Of a DNA stretch of 50,639 nt, positions 8,390 to 16,866 are shown piece after piece; within the stretch, counting starts at the first letter, position 1; each line of letters opens with the position of its first letter. Under the pieces are notes generated by a model. It was not told the DNA's origin. It searched no databases and saw only the letters and a list, made by a program, of their open reading frames with translations. Made by a program: the position numbers and the translations under genes. The stretch is from DASSUC01 sp035649895 (lineage in GTDB: Bacteria; Actinomycetota; Actinomycetes; Mycobacteriales; Micromonosporaceae). The stretch covers positions 1 through 50,639 of the forward strand of contig DASRIS010000022.1 in assembly GCA_035649895.1 (NCBI GenBank), read 5' to 3'.

Positions 8390-9049
8390 GTGCGCGTGCT
8401 GGTGGTCGAGGACGAGCGGCACCTCGCCGACGCGATCGCGCGCGGGCTACGCCGCCAGGGCATGGCGGTCGACGTGGCCTACGACGGCAGCTCCGGCCAT
8501 GAGATGGCGTTCGTGACCCGCTACGACGTGGTCGTGCTGGACCGCGACCTGCCCGGCGTGCACGGCGACCAGATCTGCGCCGACCTGGTCTCCTCCGGCA
8601 CGCTGACCCGGGTGCTGATGCTCACCGCCAGCGGGAGCGTGGCCGACCGGGTGGGCGGTCTGCAGCTCGGCGCCGACGACTACCTGACCAAGCCGTTCGC
8701 CTTTGACGAGCTGGTCGCCCGGGTGCAGGCGCTGGGCCGGCGCGCGACACCGGCCGCGCCGCCCGTGTTCGCCGTCGCCGACCTGCAGCTGGACCCGGCC
8801 CGGCGGGTGGTGACCCGGGGCGGGTTGCCGCTCGACCTGACCCGTAAGGAGTTCGGCGTCCTCGAGGAGCTGCTCAAGGCACGCGGCGCCGTGGTGTCCA
8901 GCGAGGAGCTGCTGGAGCGGGTCTGGGACGCCAACGCCGACCCCTTCACCACCACGGTACGGGTGACCGTCATGACGCTACGCAAGAAGCTCGGCGACCC
9001 GCCGCTGATCGAGACCGTGGTGGGCGCCGGCTACCGGGTGCCGCTATGA
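8390..9049 (+). CDS. OmpR/PhoB-family response regulator
   Basis: 219 residues from GTG 8390, which begins exactly at the first receiver strand (MRVLVVEDE); AGAGGACGGGAG upstream may serve the ribosome. Receiver domain 1-115: acidic pocket E7/D8, phosphorylated Asp51 in VVVLDRDLPG, Thr79 and Lys101 in LTKPF. Winged-helix DNA-binding domain about 125-219 with TRKEFGVLEELL, TTTVRVTVMTLRKKLG and the terminal VVGAGYRVPL. It should be a transcription factor phosphorylated by the kinase encoded next, whose start overlaps its stop by four bases (ATGA). Target genes are unknown; the adjacent divergent peptidase is one candidate. Longer in-frame starts run through the tandem repeat and are rejected. 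Confidence 0.93.
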   Translation: MRVLVVEDERHLADAIARGLRRQGMAVDVAYDGSSGHEMAFVTRYDVVVLDRDLPGVHGDQICADLVSSGTLTRVLMLTASGSVADRVGGLQLGADDYLTKPFAFDELVARVQALGRRATPAAPPVFAVADLQLDPARRVVTRGGLPLDLTRKEFGVLEELLKARGAVVSSEELLERVWDANADPFTTTVRVTVMTLRKKLGDPPLIETVVGAGYRVPL

Positions 9050-10257
9050 CCGTCTACAGCGGACGGAAGATGCGGCGGCTGCTGCGGCCCACGGTACGGC
9101 TGCGGCTGACCCTGCTCAACGGGATCCTGCTGGTCGGCGCCGGTGCGGTGATGGTCGTCCTGGCCTGGCTCCTGGTCGGTGACGCGCTGCACCCGACCGC
9201 CCGGCTGCACCCCGACACCGAGGTAGAGCTGGCCGACGGCCAGGTGCTGGACGCGGGCGCGTGGCAGCAGCGTGTCGTCGCCGAGGCGGAGCGGGAGCTG
9301 CTGGCCAAAGGGTTGCTTGCGCTGCTCGTGACCGGTGCGGCGGGCATCGCCGGGGCGTACATCGTGGCTGGGCGGGCCCTGCTCCCGCTGCACCAGGTGA
9401 CCGCCACCGCGCAGCGGCTCGGTGAGGCAACTCTCGACCAGCGCATCCGCTACGCCGGCGCGGACGACGAGGTGGCCGAGCTGGCCGGCACGTTCGACGC
9501 GATGCTGGACCGCATCGCCGAGTCGTTCGAGACCCAGAAGCGGTTCGTCGCCAACGCCTCGCACGAGCTGCGTACGCCGCTGGCGGTGATGCGTACCGAG
9601 ATCGACGTGACGATGGCCGACCCGGAAGCTGACATCGACGAGTACCGGCGGATGGCGACGGTCGTGCGCAACGCGTCCGAGCGCGCCAACGCGCTCGTGG
9701 AGGCGCTGCTGGTGCTGGCGCGTACCGAGGCGCAGGCTGGCCGCCGGCTGGTCCGCAAGGAGCCCGCGGACCTGACCCGCGGGGCGCGGGCCGCGCTCGA
9801 CGAGGTCAGCGGTGAGGCCGCCCGGCTCGGCCTCGCCGTCAGCACCGACCTGCGGCCGGCCCCGGTCGTGGGCGACCCCAGCCTGCTGGACCGGCTCGCC
9901 GGCAACCTGGTCGAGAACGCGGTGCGCTACAACCACCTGCACGGCCGGCTCTGGCTGCGCACCGGCTCCGATGAGGAGCGGGCGTGGCTGGTGGTCGGCA
10001 ACACCGGCTTCGAGGTGGAGCCGGCGGACGTACCCGTCCTGTTCGAGCCGTTCCGGCGGGGCGGGCGGGAGCGCACCGGGGCCCGTGGCTCCGGGCTCGG
10101 CCTGTCCATCGTGCGCGCGGTCGTCGACGCGCACGGCGGGACGGTCAGCGCCGCGGCGCTCGACGGCGGCGGGCTGGAGGTGACGGTCAGCCTGCCCGCC
10201 GCCCGGACCACGCCGGTGCTGGCCGGTTCGGCGGCGGTCCCGACCGTCATCACCTGA
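9046..10257 (+). CDS. Membrane sensor histidine kinase
   Basis: 403 residues. TM1 about 20-44, a short ~45-residue extracytoplasmic loop, TM2 about 89-108, HAMP linker, dimerisation/phosphoacceptor helix with His173 in NASHELRTPLAV, then HATPase_c with N-box LAGNLVENAVRYN, G1-like ADVPVLFEPF and G2 GARGSGLGLSIV. It autophosphorylates on His and passes the phosphate to the regulator just upstream, with which it is translationally coupled. The sensor loop is too small for a folded ligand domain, so the signal may be in the membrane. The last codons (VPTVIT) and stop form the first unit of a tandem repeat at 10237-10330. Confidence 0.93.
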   Translation: MTVYSGRKMRRLLRPTVRLRLTLLNGILLVGAGAVMVVLAWLLVGDALHPTARLHPDTEVELADGQVLDAGAWQQRVVAEAERELLAKGLLALLVTGAAGIAGAYIVAGRALLPLHQVTATAQRLGEATLDQRIRYAGADDEVAELAGTFDAMLDRIAESFETQKRFVANASHELRTPLAVMRTEIDVTMADPEADIDEYRRMATVVRNASERANALVEALLVLARTEAQAGRRLVRKEPADLTRGARAALDEVSGEAARLGLAVSTDLRPAPVVGDPSLLDRLAGNLVENAVRYNHLHGRLWLRTGSDEERAWLVVGNTGFEVEPADVPVLFEPFRRGGRERTGARGSGLGLSIVRAVVDAHGGTVSAAALDGGGLEVTVSLPAARTTPVLAGSAAVPTVIT

Positions 10258-10330
10258 GCTGTCCCGACCGTTACCACTGAGCTGTCCCGACCGTCACCAC
10301 TGAGCTGTCCCGACCGTCATCACCTGAGCT
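10237..10330. repeat. 23-24-bp tandem repeat duplicating the kinase gene end
   Basis: Four units: 10237-10260, 10261-10283, 10284-10306 and 10307-10330, each of the form GTCCCGACCGTCAtCACctG then AGCT. The first unit contains the final codons and TGA of the histidine kinase; the others repeat this piece, stop codon included, into the 3' intergenic space. It is not palindromic enough to be a hairpin terminator. Confidence 0.9.
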
Positions 10331-10334
10331 GCGT

Positions 10335-11249
10335 CTACGCCCCGGCCGGCTCGAGCTGGCGGGTCTCCCGCTTGATGGTCCTGAGCCGGGTGGTGCTGAT
10401 GCCCAGCTGCTGCGCGACCTCGGCAGCGGTGATGTCCGGATGGGCCGCTTCGATCGCCGCGGCCAGCGCCGCGGTCTCCGCGACCGGGCGCCGCTGGCGG
10501 GGGCTGGCCAGCTCGCCGGCCCCGCCCTTCGCCGCCGGGGGCCGCTGGGTGACCGGCGGCATCATCGGCATGCCACCCGGCCTGGGCGCCGCCGGTACGC
10601 CGCCACCGCCGCGCACCTTGGCCGTGCCGGTGGCCCGCCGGGGAGCCTCAGCAACCGGTACGCCGCTGGCGAGGTGACCGCCGCTAGCTTGGTGACCGCC
10701 GTTGAGGTGGTTGCCGTTACCGCTGCCGTTGGCGCCGTTGGCCGGGCCGGCGGGCGCGGGCGGGCTGGCTGGTGCCGGCGCGAGGTGCCGGACGGCTACC
10801 GGCGCCAGCACCGGTGCTGAGCCAGCCGCCGCCATGCCAGCTTCCCGCTCGTCCTCGGCCAACCGGATCTGTCCGGCCAGCTCCACCAGGCAGACGCTCG
10901 CCACGATGATCAGCCCGTCGACCGAGAGCGGCAGCAGGTACGGTGACGTGCCCGTCTCCCCGTAGCGGGAGGCGACCCCGGCCATGTGCCAGTAGGACAC
11001 CCAGGCGGCGATGCTGGCGATGATGGCCGTGGCGACCAGCCGCACGAAGGCCAGCGACCGGCGGTGCACCGGCACCCGCGAGATCAGCTCGACCGTGAGC
11101 AGCAGCGCGAGTGGCGGCCATGCGGCGATCGCCTGGCTGATCGGGTTGTCCTGAGCGTGCAGGACGTTAGCGCTCACCGACGCGGCGACACCCAGCGAGA
11201 GGGTGGCGCGGACGGCCCAACGGACTCGGCGAAGCTGCGGTAGTCGCAC
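10335..11249 (-). CDS. DUF2637 membrane protein with C-terminal helix-turn-helix
   Basis: 304 residues from GTG 11249 with GAGGAG five to six bases upstream. The N-terminal half carries four hydrophobic segments (about 10-32, 42-60, 68-98, 106-130) of the DUF2637 type, a family common in actinobacterial chromosomes and conjugative plasmids, often near replication/transfer genes. A long Ala/Gly/Pro/Asn-rich linker (about 150-250) follows, then a HTH of AsnC/sigma-4-like form, AAEVAQQLGISTTRLRTIKR. The arrangement suggests a membrane-tethered DNA-binding protein, but no function is established. No transfer genes lie nearby, so it may be a domesticated relic. It is convergent with the kinase gene. 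Confidence 0.8.
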   Translation of the reverse strand: MRLPQLRRVRWAVRATLSLGVAASVSANVLHAQDNPISQAIAAWPPLALLLTVELISRVPVHRRSLAFVRLVATAIIASIAAWVSYWHMAGVASRYGETGTSPYLLPLSVDGLIIVASVCLVELAGQIRLAEDEREAGMAAAGSAPVLAPVAVRHLAPAPASPPAPAGPANGANGSGNGNHLNGGHQASGGHLASGVPVAEAPRRATGTAKVRGGGGVPAAPRPGGMPMMPPVTQRPPAAKGGAGELASPRQRRPVAETAALAAAIEAAHPDITAAEVAQQLGISTTRLRTIKRETRQLEPAGA

Positions 11250-11433
11250 GGTTGCTCCTCGCTGTTTCAGCTGGTCCTAGCTGTTCGGGCGTTCTCTCAG
11301 CGGTACGGGCGTTCCTCCCGGTCCCCGGCCCGGCGAACCGGCACGCGGCCCATCCTGACCCGTGAAGAAGGTCATTCTCGGGATCTTTCGACAGCGGGCG
11401 TGTCGCGCTGCCATCCCATCCGCGCGGTGGCGG

Positions 11434-11439
11434 TATGTT
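11434..11439 (+). promoter_or_regulatory. -10 box of leaderless antitoxin transcript
   Basis: TATGTT ends seven bases before ATG 11447; spacing fits transcription starting at the start codon. This decides the start of the antitoxin gene over an ATG at 11435 that lies inside the box. Confidence 0.5.
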
Positions 11440-11446
11440 GGGCGGT

Positions 11447-11680
11447 ATGCGCCGGAAGACATCGCTCACGTTGGACGAGAGCGCGATCGCGGCCGCGCGG
11501 GCGGGTGCCGCCCGCGACGGTAAGTCGTTGTCTCAGTGGGTGGAGCAGGCGATTCTCAACCGAGCTGCCCGCTACGACGTGCAGCTCATCGAAGAATGGG
11601 AGCAGGCGCTCCCGCCCGAGGACCAGGCGGTGCTCGCCGCCTTCGCCGAGACTGATCGGCTGGCAGATCTGGGCACATGA
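11447..11680 (+). CDS. MazE-like/ribbon-helix-helix antitoxin
   Basis: 77 residues from ATG 11447. The N-terminus (RRKTSLTLDESAIAAARAGA) has the strand-helix-helix pattern of an RHH DNA-binding dimer, and KSLSQWVEQAILNRAARYD forms the second helix. The acidic C-terminal tail (EEWEQALPPEDQA) should bind and neutralise the toxin encoded next; the two genes overlap by four bases (ATGA). By family behaviour the antitoxin alone or with toxin represses its own promoter, but no clear inverted repeat is visible at the start. Confidence 0.8.
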   Translation: MRRKTSLTLDESAIAAARAGAARDGKSLSQWVEQAILNRAARYDVQLIEEWEQALPPEDQAVLAAFAETDRLADLGT

Positions 11681-11982
11681 GGCGTGGCGAGGTCTACGAG
11701 TACACCGTCGGCAGCCAACGCGCCCGCGTGGTGATCGTTTCGGCGACCCGTTACAGCCCGCGTCGCGGCACTTTCGCCGTGGTTCTCGGTGCGGGTGTCC
11801 CGGTGCCCCCGGTCGCGGTCCTGGTCCCGACCGCGGCAGCCGATCCCGTGCGGGGCACTGTCGACGTGTCCCGGTTGCGCCCGGTGGATCCCTCGGCCGT
11901 TCGTGCGCGTATCGGCGAGCTTACGCCCGGCACCCTCCGGCAGGTCGATAGGGCGCTCCGCACGTACTTTGACCTGCTGTAG
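11677..11982 (+). CDS. MazF/PemK-like endoribonuclease toxin
   Basis: 101 residues. MazF fold signs: the N-terminal MRRGEVYEYTVGSQRARVVI strand pair (family form is RGEVWW...RPVLVVS), central LVPTAAADPVRGTVDVSRLR, and C-terminal IGELTPGTLRQVDRAL where the last helix is typical. Family toxins cut mRNA at short sequence motifs and slow growth. The usual Arg and Thr/Ser of the active site cannot be placed with certainty, as the N-terminal loop is diverged. Second gene of the TA operon, translationally coupled to the antitoxin, convergent with the fatty-acid operon. Confidence 0.8.
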   Translation: MRRGEVYEYTVGSQRARVVIVSATRYSPRRGTFAVVLGAGVPVPPVAVLVPTAAADPVRGTVDVSRLRPVDPSAVRARIGELTPGTLRQVDRALRTYFDLL

Positions 11983-12061
11983 TGATCCCATGTGACCCGT
12001 GGCCAGGTGGGGCGCCGCCTGCCTGCTACGGGCCGATGACCTCGACCCCATGGACGACAGG

Positions 12062-14092
12062 TCATGCTGGGGACGGAGCGGCGGCGGAGCGGGCGGCCAG
12101 GTAGGGCGTGATGCCGCCCAGGTGGAACGGCCAGCCCGCGCCCAGGATCAGACACAGGTCGATGTCCTGCCGCTCGGCCACCACGCCGTCGGCGAGCATC
12201 AGCCGGATCTCCTCGTCGAGCGCGTCCAGCGCCCGGTCGCGTACCTGCTCCGCGGTGAGCGGCGCGTCGCCCAGCTCCAGCAGCTCCAGCGCCTGCGGTG
12301 CCAGCTCGCCGTCGGCCGTGTAGAGCCCGGGCAGGCCGGCCGCGGCGATGCGCCCGAGGTTGTCGCTCACGCCGAACCGGTCGGGGAACGCGGCGTGCAG
12401 CGTCTGCGCCACGTGGTGGGCCACGGCCGGCCCCACCAGCTGTAGCAGCGCGAGCGGGCGCATCGGCAGGCCGAGCGGGTCCAGCGCGGCGTCGGCGACC
12501 TGCGGCGGCGTGCCGGCGTCGACCGCCGCGAAGACCTCACCGAGGAAGCGCTGCAGCAGCCGGTTCACCACAAAGGCCGGCGCGTCCTTGACCAGCACGC
12601 ACGACTTGCGCAGCTGCCTGCCGACCGCAAAGGCGGTGGCGAGCGAGGCGTCGTCGGTCCGCTCGGCGCGTACCACCTCCAGCAGCGGCATCACCGCGAC
12701 CGGGTTGAAGAAGTGCATGCCCACGACGCGCTCGGGGTGCTCCAGGTCGGCGGCCATCGCGGTGACCGACAGCGAGGAGGTGTTGGTGGCGAGCACGCAG
12801 TCGGGCCGTACCACCTTCTCGACCTCGGCCCATACCTGCTTCTTGACCGCCAGGTCCTCGAAGACCGCCTCCAGCACCAGGTCCGCGTCGGCGAACGCGG
12901 ACTTGTCGACCGAGCCGCTGACCAGGCCGCGCAGCTTGGCCGCCTGACCCGCGTCGAGCCGCCCCTTGCCGGCCAGCTTGTCAAGCTCGGTGAGCACATA
13001 GGACACGCCCTTGTCCACCCGGGCCTGGTCCAGGTCGGTGAGGACCACCGGCACCTCGAGCCTGCGTACGAACAGCAGCGCGAGCTGGGAGGCCATCAGC
13101 CCGGCACCGACCAGGCCGACCTTGGTCACGTCCCGGGCCAGCGCCGCCGGCGGCGCACCCACCGGCCGCTTGGCGCGCCGCTGCACCAGGTCGAACGCGT
13201 AGAGCCCGTTACGCAGCTCCGGCGTCATCGCCAGGTCCGCCAGGGCCTCGTCCTCGGCCGCCGTGCCGGCCGCGAAGTCCGCCGTCTTGGCCATGCCCAG
13301 CAGGGACAGCGCCCGGTACGCCGCCGGCACCGCGCCGTGCACCCGCTCATCCAGCTGCGTACGGGCGTAGCCGATGACCGCGTCCCACATCTCGCTGCGG
13401 TCCACCGGCGCCCGCTGCACGGTGACCCGGCCGCGCACCACGTCCGCGGCCCACTCCAGGGACCGCTCCAGGAAGTCGGCCGGCTGGAGGAGAGCGTCGG
13501 CCAGACCCATCTCGTACGCCTGCGCGGCGCGCAGCATCCTGTTCTGCGTCAACGGGTTCTGCACGACCACCTGCGCGGCGGCGACGATGCCGACCAGGTT
13601 CGGCAGCAGCTGGGTGCCGCCCCAGGCGGGCACCAGCCCGAGCGAGACCTCGGGCAGCGCGACCGCGGCGACCCCGCTGGACAGCGTCCGGTAGTGGCAG
13701 TGCAGGGCCAGCTCCAGGCCGCCGCCCATGGCCGCGCCGTTGACGAACGCGAACGTGGGCACGGTGCTGCCGCGCAGCCGGGCGAAGACGCGGTGGCCCT
13801 CCCGGGCGATCTCGAGCACCTGCTCGCGGGAGGCCAGCTGCCCCACGATGGTCAGGTCGGCGCCGACACAGAAGACGTACGGCTTGCCGGTGACCGCGAC
13901 GAACGCCGGGCCGGCGGCGAACGCCTCGTCCAGCGCGCGGTCCAGGCTGGCCAGCCCGCCCGGGCCGAGCGTGTTCGGCTTGGTGTGGTCGTGCCCGTTG
14001 TCCAGCGTGATGAGGGCCGCGGGCCGGTCCAGGCCGGGCACTGCCACGAACCGCAGCAGCGCCTGCGTGACCACTTCGCTTCTCGCGTTCAC
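12062..14092 (-). CDS. FadB-like bifunctional enoyl-CoA hydratase / 3-hydroxyacyl-CoA dehydrogenase
   Basis: 676 residues from GTG 14092, overlapping the thiolase stop (GTGA). N-terminal crotonase domain (about 10-270): GADLTIVG oxyanion segment, NGAAMGGGLELALHCHYR, and LPEVSLGLVPAWGGTQLLP with the acidic catalytic position. From about 318 the NAD-binding HAD domain: KVGLVGAGLMASQLA, NTSSLSV, GMHFFNPVAVMPLLEVV with the catalytic His, KDAPAFVVNRLL; the C-terminal HAD domain follows from about 500. It hydrates trans-2-enoyl-CoA and oxidises the 3-hydroxyacyl-CoA in beta-oxidation, forming a complex with the thiolase encoded upstream. Single operon, thiolase first. Confidence 0.95.
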   Translation of the reverse strand: MNARSEVVTQALLRFVAVPGLDRPAALITLDNGHDHTKPNTLGPGGLASLDRALDEAFAAGPAFVAVTGKPYVFCVGADLTIVGQLASREQVLEIAREGHRVFARLRGSTVPTFAFVNGAAMGGGLELALHCHYRTLSSGVAAVALPEVSLGLVPAWGGTQLLPNLVGIVAAAQVVVQNPLTQNRMLRAAQAYEMGLADALLQPADFLERSLEWAADVVRGRVTVQRAPVDRSEMWDAVIGYARTQLDERVHGAVPAAYRALSLLGMAKTADFAAGTAAEDEALADLAMTPELRNGLYAFDLVQRRAKRPVGAPPAALARDVTKVGLVGAGLMASQLALLFVRRLEVPVVLTDLDQARVDKGVSYVLTELDKLAGKGRLDAGQAAKLRGLVSGSVDKSAFADADLVLEAVFEDLAVKKQVWAEVEKVVRPDCVLATNTSSLSVTAMAADLEHPERVVGMHFFNPVAVMPLLEVVRAERTDDASLATAFAVGRQLRKSCVLVKDAPAFVVNRLLQRFLGEVFAAVDAGTPPQVADAALDPLGLPMRPLALLQLVGPAVAHHVAQTLHAAFPDRFGVSDNLGRIAAAGLPGLYTADGELAPQALELLELGDAPLTAEQVRDRALDALDEEIRLMLADGVVAERQDIDLCLILGAGWPFHLGGITPYLAARSAAAPSPA

Positions 14093-15318
14093 GACCGACC
14101 CTCCCAGTGCGGGTTCTCCCAGATGACCGAGCCGCCCATGCCGATGCCGACGCACATGGCGGTGAGGCCGTACCGGACGTCGGGGCGCTCGGCGAGCTGG
14201 CGGGCGAGCTGCGTCATGAGCCGTACCCCGGAGGAGGCCAGGGGGTGGCCCACCGCGATCGCCCCGCCCCAGGGGTTCACCCGCGGGTCGTCGTCGGCGA
14301 TGCCGAAGTGGTCGAGGAACGCCAGAACCTGGACGGCGAACGCCTCGTTCAGCTCGATCAGCCCGATGTCGTCGATGGACAGCCCGCCGGCCGGCGCGGC
14401 GCCGTTGGCGCGACGGCCGGCCAGCCGCAGCGCCCGCTCGGTCGACGGGATCGGACCGAAGCCCATCACCTCCGGCTCCACTCCGGCGAACGCGTAGCTC
14501 ACCAGCCGCATCGCCACCGGCAGGCCCAGCTCGACCGCCACCTCCTCCGCGGCGACCAGGCAGGCGGTCGCGCCGTCGTTGAGGCCGGCGGAGTTGCCGG
14601 CGGTGACCCGCCCGTGCGGGCGGAACGGCGTACGCAGCGTGGCCAGCTTCTCCACCGAGGTGTCCGGCCGCGGCGCCTCGTCCAGGCTCGCCAGGCCCCA
14701 CCCGGCCGCCGGGTCGCGGGTGGCCACCGGCACCAGGTCGGGCTGGAGCTTGCCGGCGGCGTACGCGGCGGCCGTGCGCTGCTGGGAGGCGTAGCTGAAC
14801 CGGTCGGCCCGCTTCTTGGTCACCTTCGGCAGCCGGTCGTGCAGGTTCTCCGCGGTGGCCCCCATCACCAGCGCGGACGGGTCGACCAGCCGCTCGGCGA
14901 GGATGCGCGGGTTGGGGTCGACCCCCTCACCCATCGGGTGGCGCCCCATGTGCTCGACGCCGCCGGCGATGGCGACGTCGTACGCGCCGACCGCGATGCC
15001 GCTGGCGACTGTGGTGACCGCGGTCATCGCACCGGCGCACATCCGGTCGACCGCGAACCCGGGCACCGACTTCGGCAGCCCGGCCAGCAGCGCGGCGGTC
15101 CGGCCGATGGTCAGGCCCTGGTCGCCGATCTGCGTGGTGGCGGCGATGGTGACCTCGTCGACCCGCTCCGGCGGCAGCTGCGGGTTGCGCCGCAGCAGCT
15201 CCCGGACGCAGCGGACCACGAGGTCGTCCGCGCGGGTGTGCGCGTACACCCCGCCGGCCTTGCCGAAGGGCGTCCGCACGCCGTCGATGAAGACGACGTC
15301 ACGCACGGTACGGAGCAC
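14089..15318 (-). CDS. Thiolase (acetyl-CoA C-acyltransferase, FadA-like)
   Basis: 409 residues from GTG 15318 with GGAGG upstream. It cleaves 3-ketoacyl-CoA with CoA, the last step of beta-oxidation. Seen: N-terminal FIDGVRTPFGKAGG, nucleophilic Cys94 in VDRMCAGAMTAV, GGVEHMGRHPMGEG, NSAGLNDGATACLV, ALNEAFAVQVLAF, GGAIAVGHPLASSG with the catalytic His and AMCVGIGMGGSV with the second Cys. First gene of the operon with FadB; this order next to ribonuclease D is conserved in many actinobacteria (recalled). A biosynthetic acetoacetyl-CoA role is less likely given the FadB partner. Confidence 0.95.
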   Translation of the reverse strand: MLRTVRDVVFIDGVRTPFGKAGGVYAHTRADDLVVRCVRELLRRNPQLPPERVDEVTIAATTQIGDQGLTIGRTAALLAGLPKSVPGFAVDRMCAGAMTAVTTVASGIAVGAYDVAIAGGVEHMGRHPMGEGVDPNPRILAERLVDPSALVMGATAENLHDRLPKVTKKRADRFSYASQQRTAAAYAAGKLQPDLVPVATRDPAAGWGLASLDEAPRPDTSVEKLATLRTPFRPHGRVTAGNSAGLNDGATACLVAAEEVAVELGLPVAMRLVSYAFAGVEPEVMGFGPIPSTERALRLAGRRANGAAPAGGLSIDDIGLIELNEAFAVQVLAFLDHFGIADDDPRVNPWGGAIAVGHPLASSGVRLMTQLARQLAERPDVRYGLTAMCVGIGMGGSVIWENPHWEGRS

Positions 15319-15399
15319 GGGGGACCTCCTCGCTGGAAGCGCGTGGCGCCGATGCTACTCGTCGGTAACCAATGGAGCTATCCCGGGGCGTGCCGAAGG

Positions 15400-16689
15400 T
15401 CAGCCGACCGGTCGTGGCGGGTCGACCAGCGCTGTGGCGAGCCCGGGTGCGAGCAGGCCGATCTGCCAGGCGCGGGCGCCGTACGAGGCGAGCGCGGCGG
15501 CCACGGTCTCGACGGTCGGGTCGCTGGGCGGGCTCCAGCACAGGCGCCGGATCGCCTCCGGCGAGACCAGGTTCTCCGGTGGGAGCGTGTGTGCCTGCGC
15601 CGCGCCGGTCACCACCGCCCGGCACCTGGCCAGCCGCGCCGCGGCCACCGGGTCACGCTCGGCCCAGCGGTGCGCCGGCGGCGGACCGTCCAGGGGCGGG
15701 GTGGTGGGCAGCGCGGCCTCGGGCAGGCTGCGCGCCTCGTCGAGCGCGGCGAGCCAGGTGCGGGCCAGCCGGCGCACCGACCGGCCGCCGAAGCCGGGCA
15801 GCAGGACCAGCATCCGCTCGTCCTTCGGGTCGGTCTCGGCAGCGGCGATGATCGCGGAGTCCGGCAGCACCCGCCCCGGAGCGGCGTCCCGGCGGGCGGC
15901 GACCTCGTCCCGCGCGTACCACATTGCCCGTACCCTCGCCAGGGCGCGTGCCCCGCGGACCCGGTGGATGCCGGAGGTCCGCCGCCACGGGTCCGGCCGC
16001 TGCCGCGGCGGCTGCCCGGCGCCGGCGACGAGGGCCGCGAACTCCTCGGCCGCCCACTGCGCCTTGCCCTGCCGTTCCAGCTCCGCCGCTAGCGCGTCCC
16101 GCAGCTCGACAAGCAGCTCGACGTCGAGCGCGGCGTAGGTGAGCCAGGCCTGGGGCAGCGGGCGGGTGGACCAGTCCGCCGCCGAGTGATGCTTCTCCAG
16201 CGCGTAGCCGAGCAGCTGCTCGGTGAGCGCGGCGAGCCCGACCCGGTCGAAGCCGGCCAGCCGCGCAGCGAGCTCGGTGTCGAACAGCCGGGTGGGCATC
16301 ATGCCGAGCTCGGCCAGGCACGGCAGGTCCTGGCTGGCTGCGTGCAGTACCCACTCCTCGTCCGCAAGGGCATCGGCGAGCACGCGCAGGTCCCCCAGTG
16401 GCAGCGGGTCGACCAGGGCCGTCCCGGCCCCCTCCCGACGCAGCTGCACCAGGTAGGCCCGGTGGCTGTAGCGGTAGCCGGAGGCCCGCTCGGCGTCGAC
16501 AGCCACCGGCCCGTGCCCAGCGGCGAAGCGCCGTGCCACGGCTGCCAGCTCCGCCGGTGTCTCCACCGGCCGTGGAGTACCGTTCCGGGGGGCGGTCAGC
16601 AGGACCGGCTCCGCCTGCAGCGCCGGCCCGCCGCCCGCCGGCACCCGGGCCTCAGGGCCATTTTCACGCACAGGTGGTTCGACGGTCAC
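15400..16689 (-). CDS. rnd: Ribonuclease D (3'-5' exoribonuclease with HRDC domain)
   Basis: 429 residues from GTG 16689. DEDDy exonuclease core: Exo I in PVAVDAERASGYR (D65, E67), Exo II around HAASQDLPCLAELGM, Exo III YAALDVELLVELRD with the Y-x3-D. An HRDC domain follows (about 245-330, WRRTSGIHRVRGARALARVR), and a second HRDC-like helical part to the end. RNase D trims 3' ends of tRNA precursors and other small RNAs; actinobacterial versions are long, as here. A TACGGT box at 16696-16701 lies six bases before the GTG, suggesting leaderless expression. Conserved neighbours are DUF3000 and the thiolase. Confidence 0.93.
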   Translation of the reverse strand: MTVEPPVRENGPEARVPAGGGPALQAEPVLLTAPRNGTPRPVETPAELAAVARRFAAGHGPVAVDAERASGYRYSHRAYLVQLRREGAGTALVDPLPLGDLRVLADALADEEWVLHAASQDLPCLAELGMMPTRLFDTELAARLAGFDRVGLAALTEQLLGYALEKHHSAADWSTRPLPQAWLTYAALDVELLVELRDALAAELERQGKAQWAAEEFAALVAGAGQPPRQRPDPWRRTSGIHRVRGARALARVRAMWYARDEVAARRDAAPGRVLPDSAIIAAAETDPKDERMLVLLPGFGGRSVRRLARTWLAALDEARSLPEAALPTTPPLDGPPPAHRWAERDPVAAARLARCRAVVTGAAQAHTLPPENLVSPEAIRRLCWSPPSDPTVETVAAALASYGARAWQIGLLAPGLATALVDPPRPVG

Positions 16690-16695
16690 GCGACC

Positions 16696-16701
16696 ACCGT
16701 A
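16696..16701 (-). promoter_or_regulatory. -10 box of leaderless rnd transcript
   Basis: On the minus strand TACGGT ends six bases before GTG 16689, the spacing expected when transcription starts at the start codon. Confidence 0.45.
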
Positions 16702-16866
16702 CGGGGCGGGTCGGGCGCGCTGCGTCCGGTGGTGGCGTCGGCGCGCCGGTAGGGGTCGGTACGGCGGACAAAAAGGGCGCTCGGCCGTACGGTCCCGGGG
16801 CGCGTGGCGGTCCTTAGCGTGTTGACTTGAGGTGACAGGCTGGACACGCGGCAGGGAGGGCGGGGC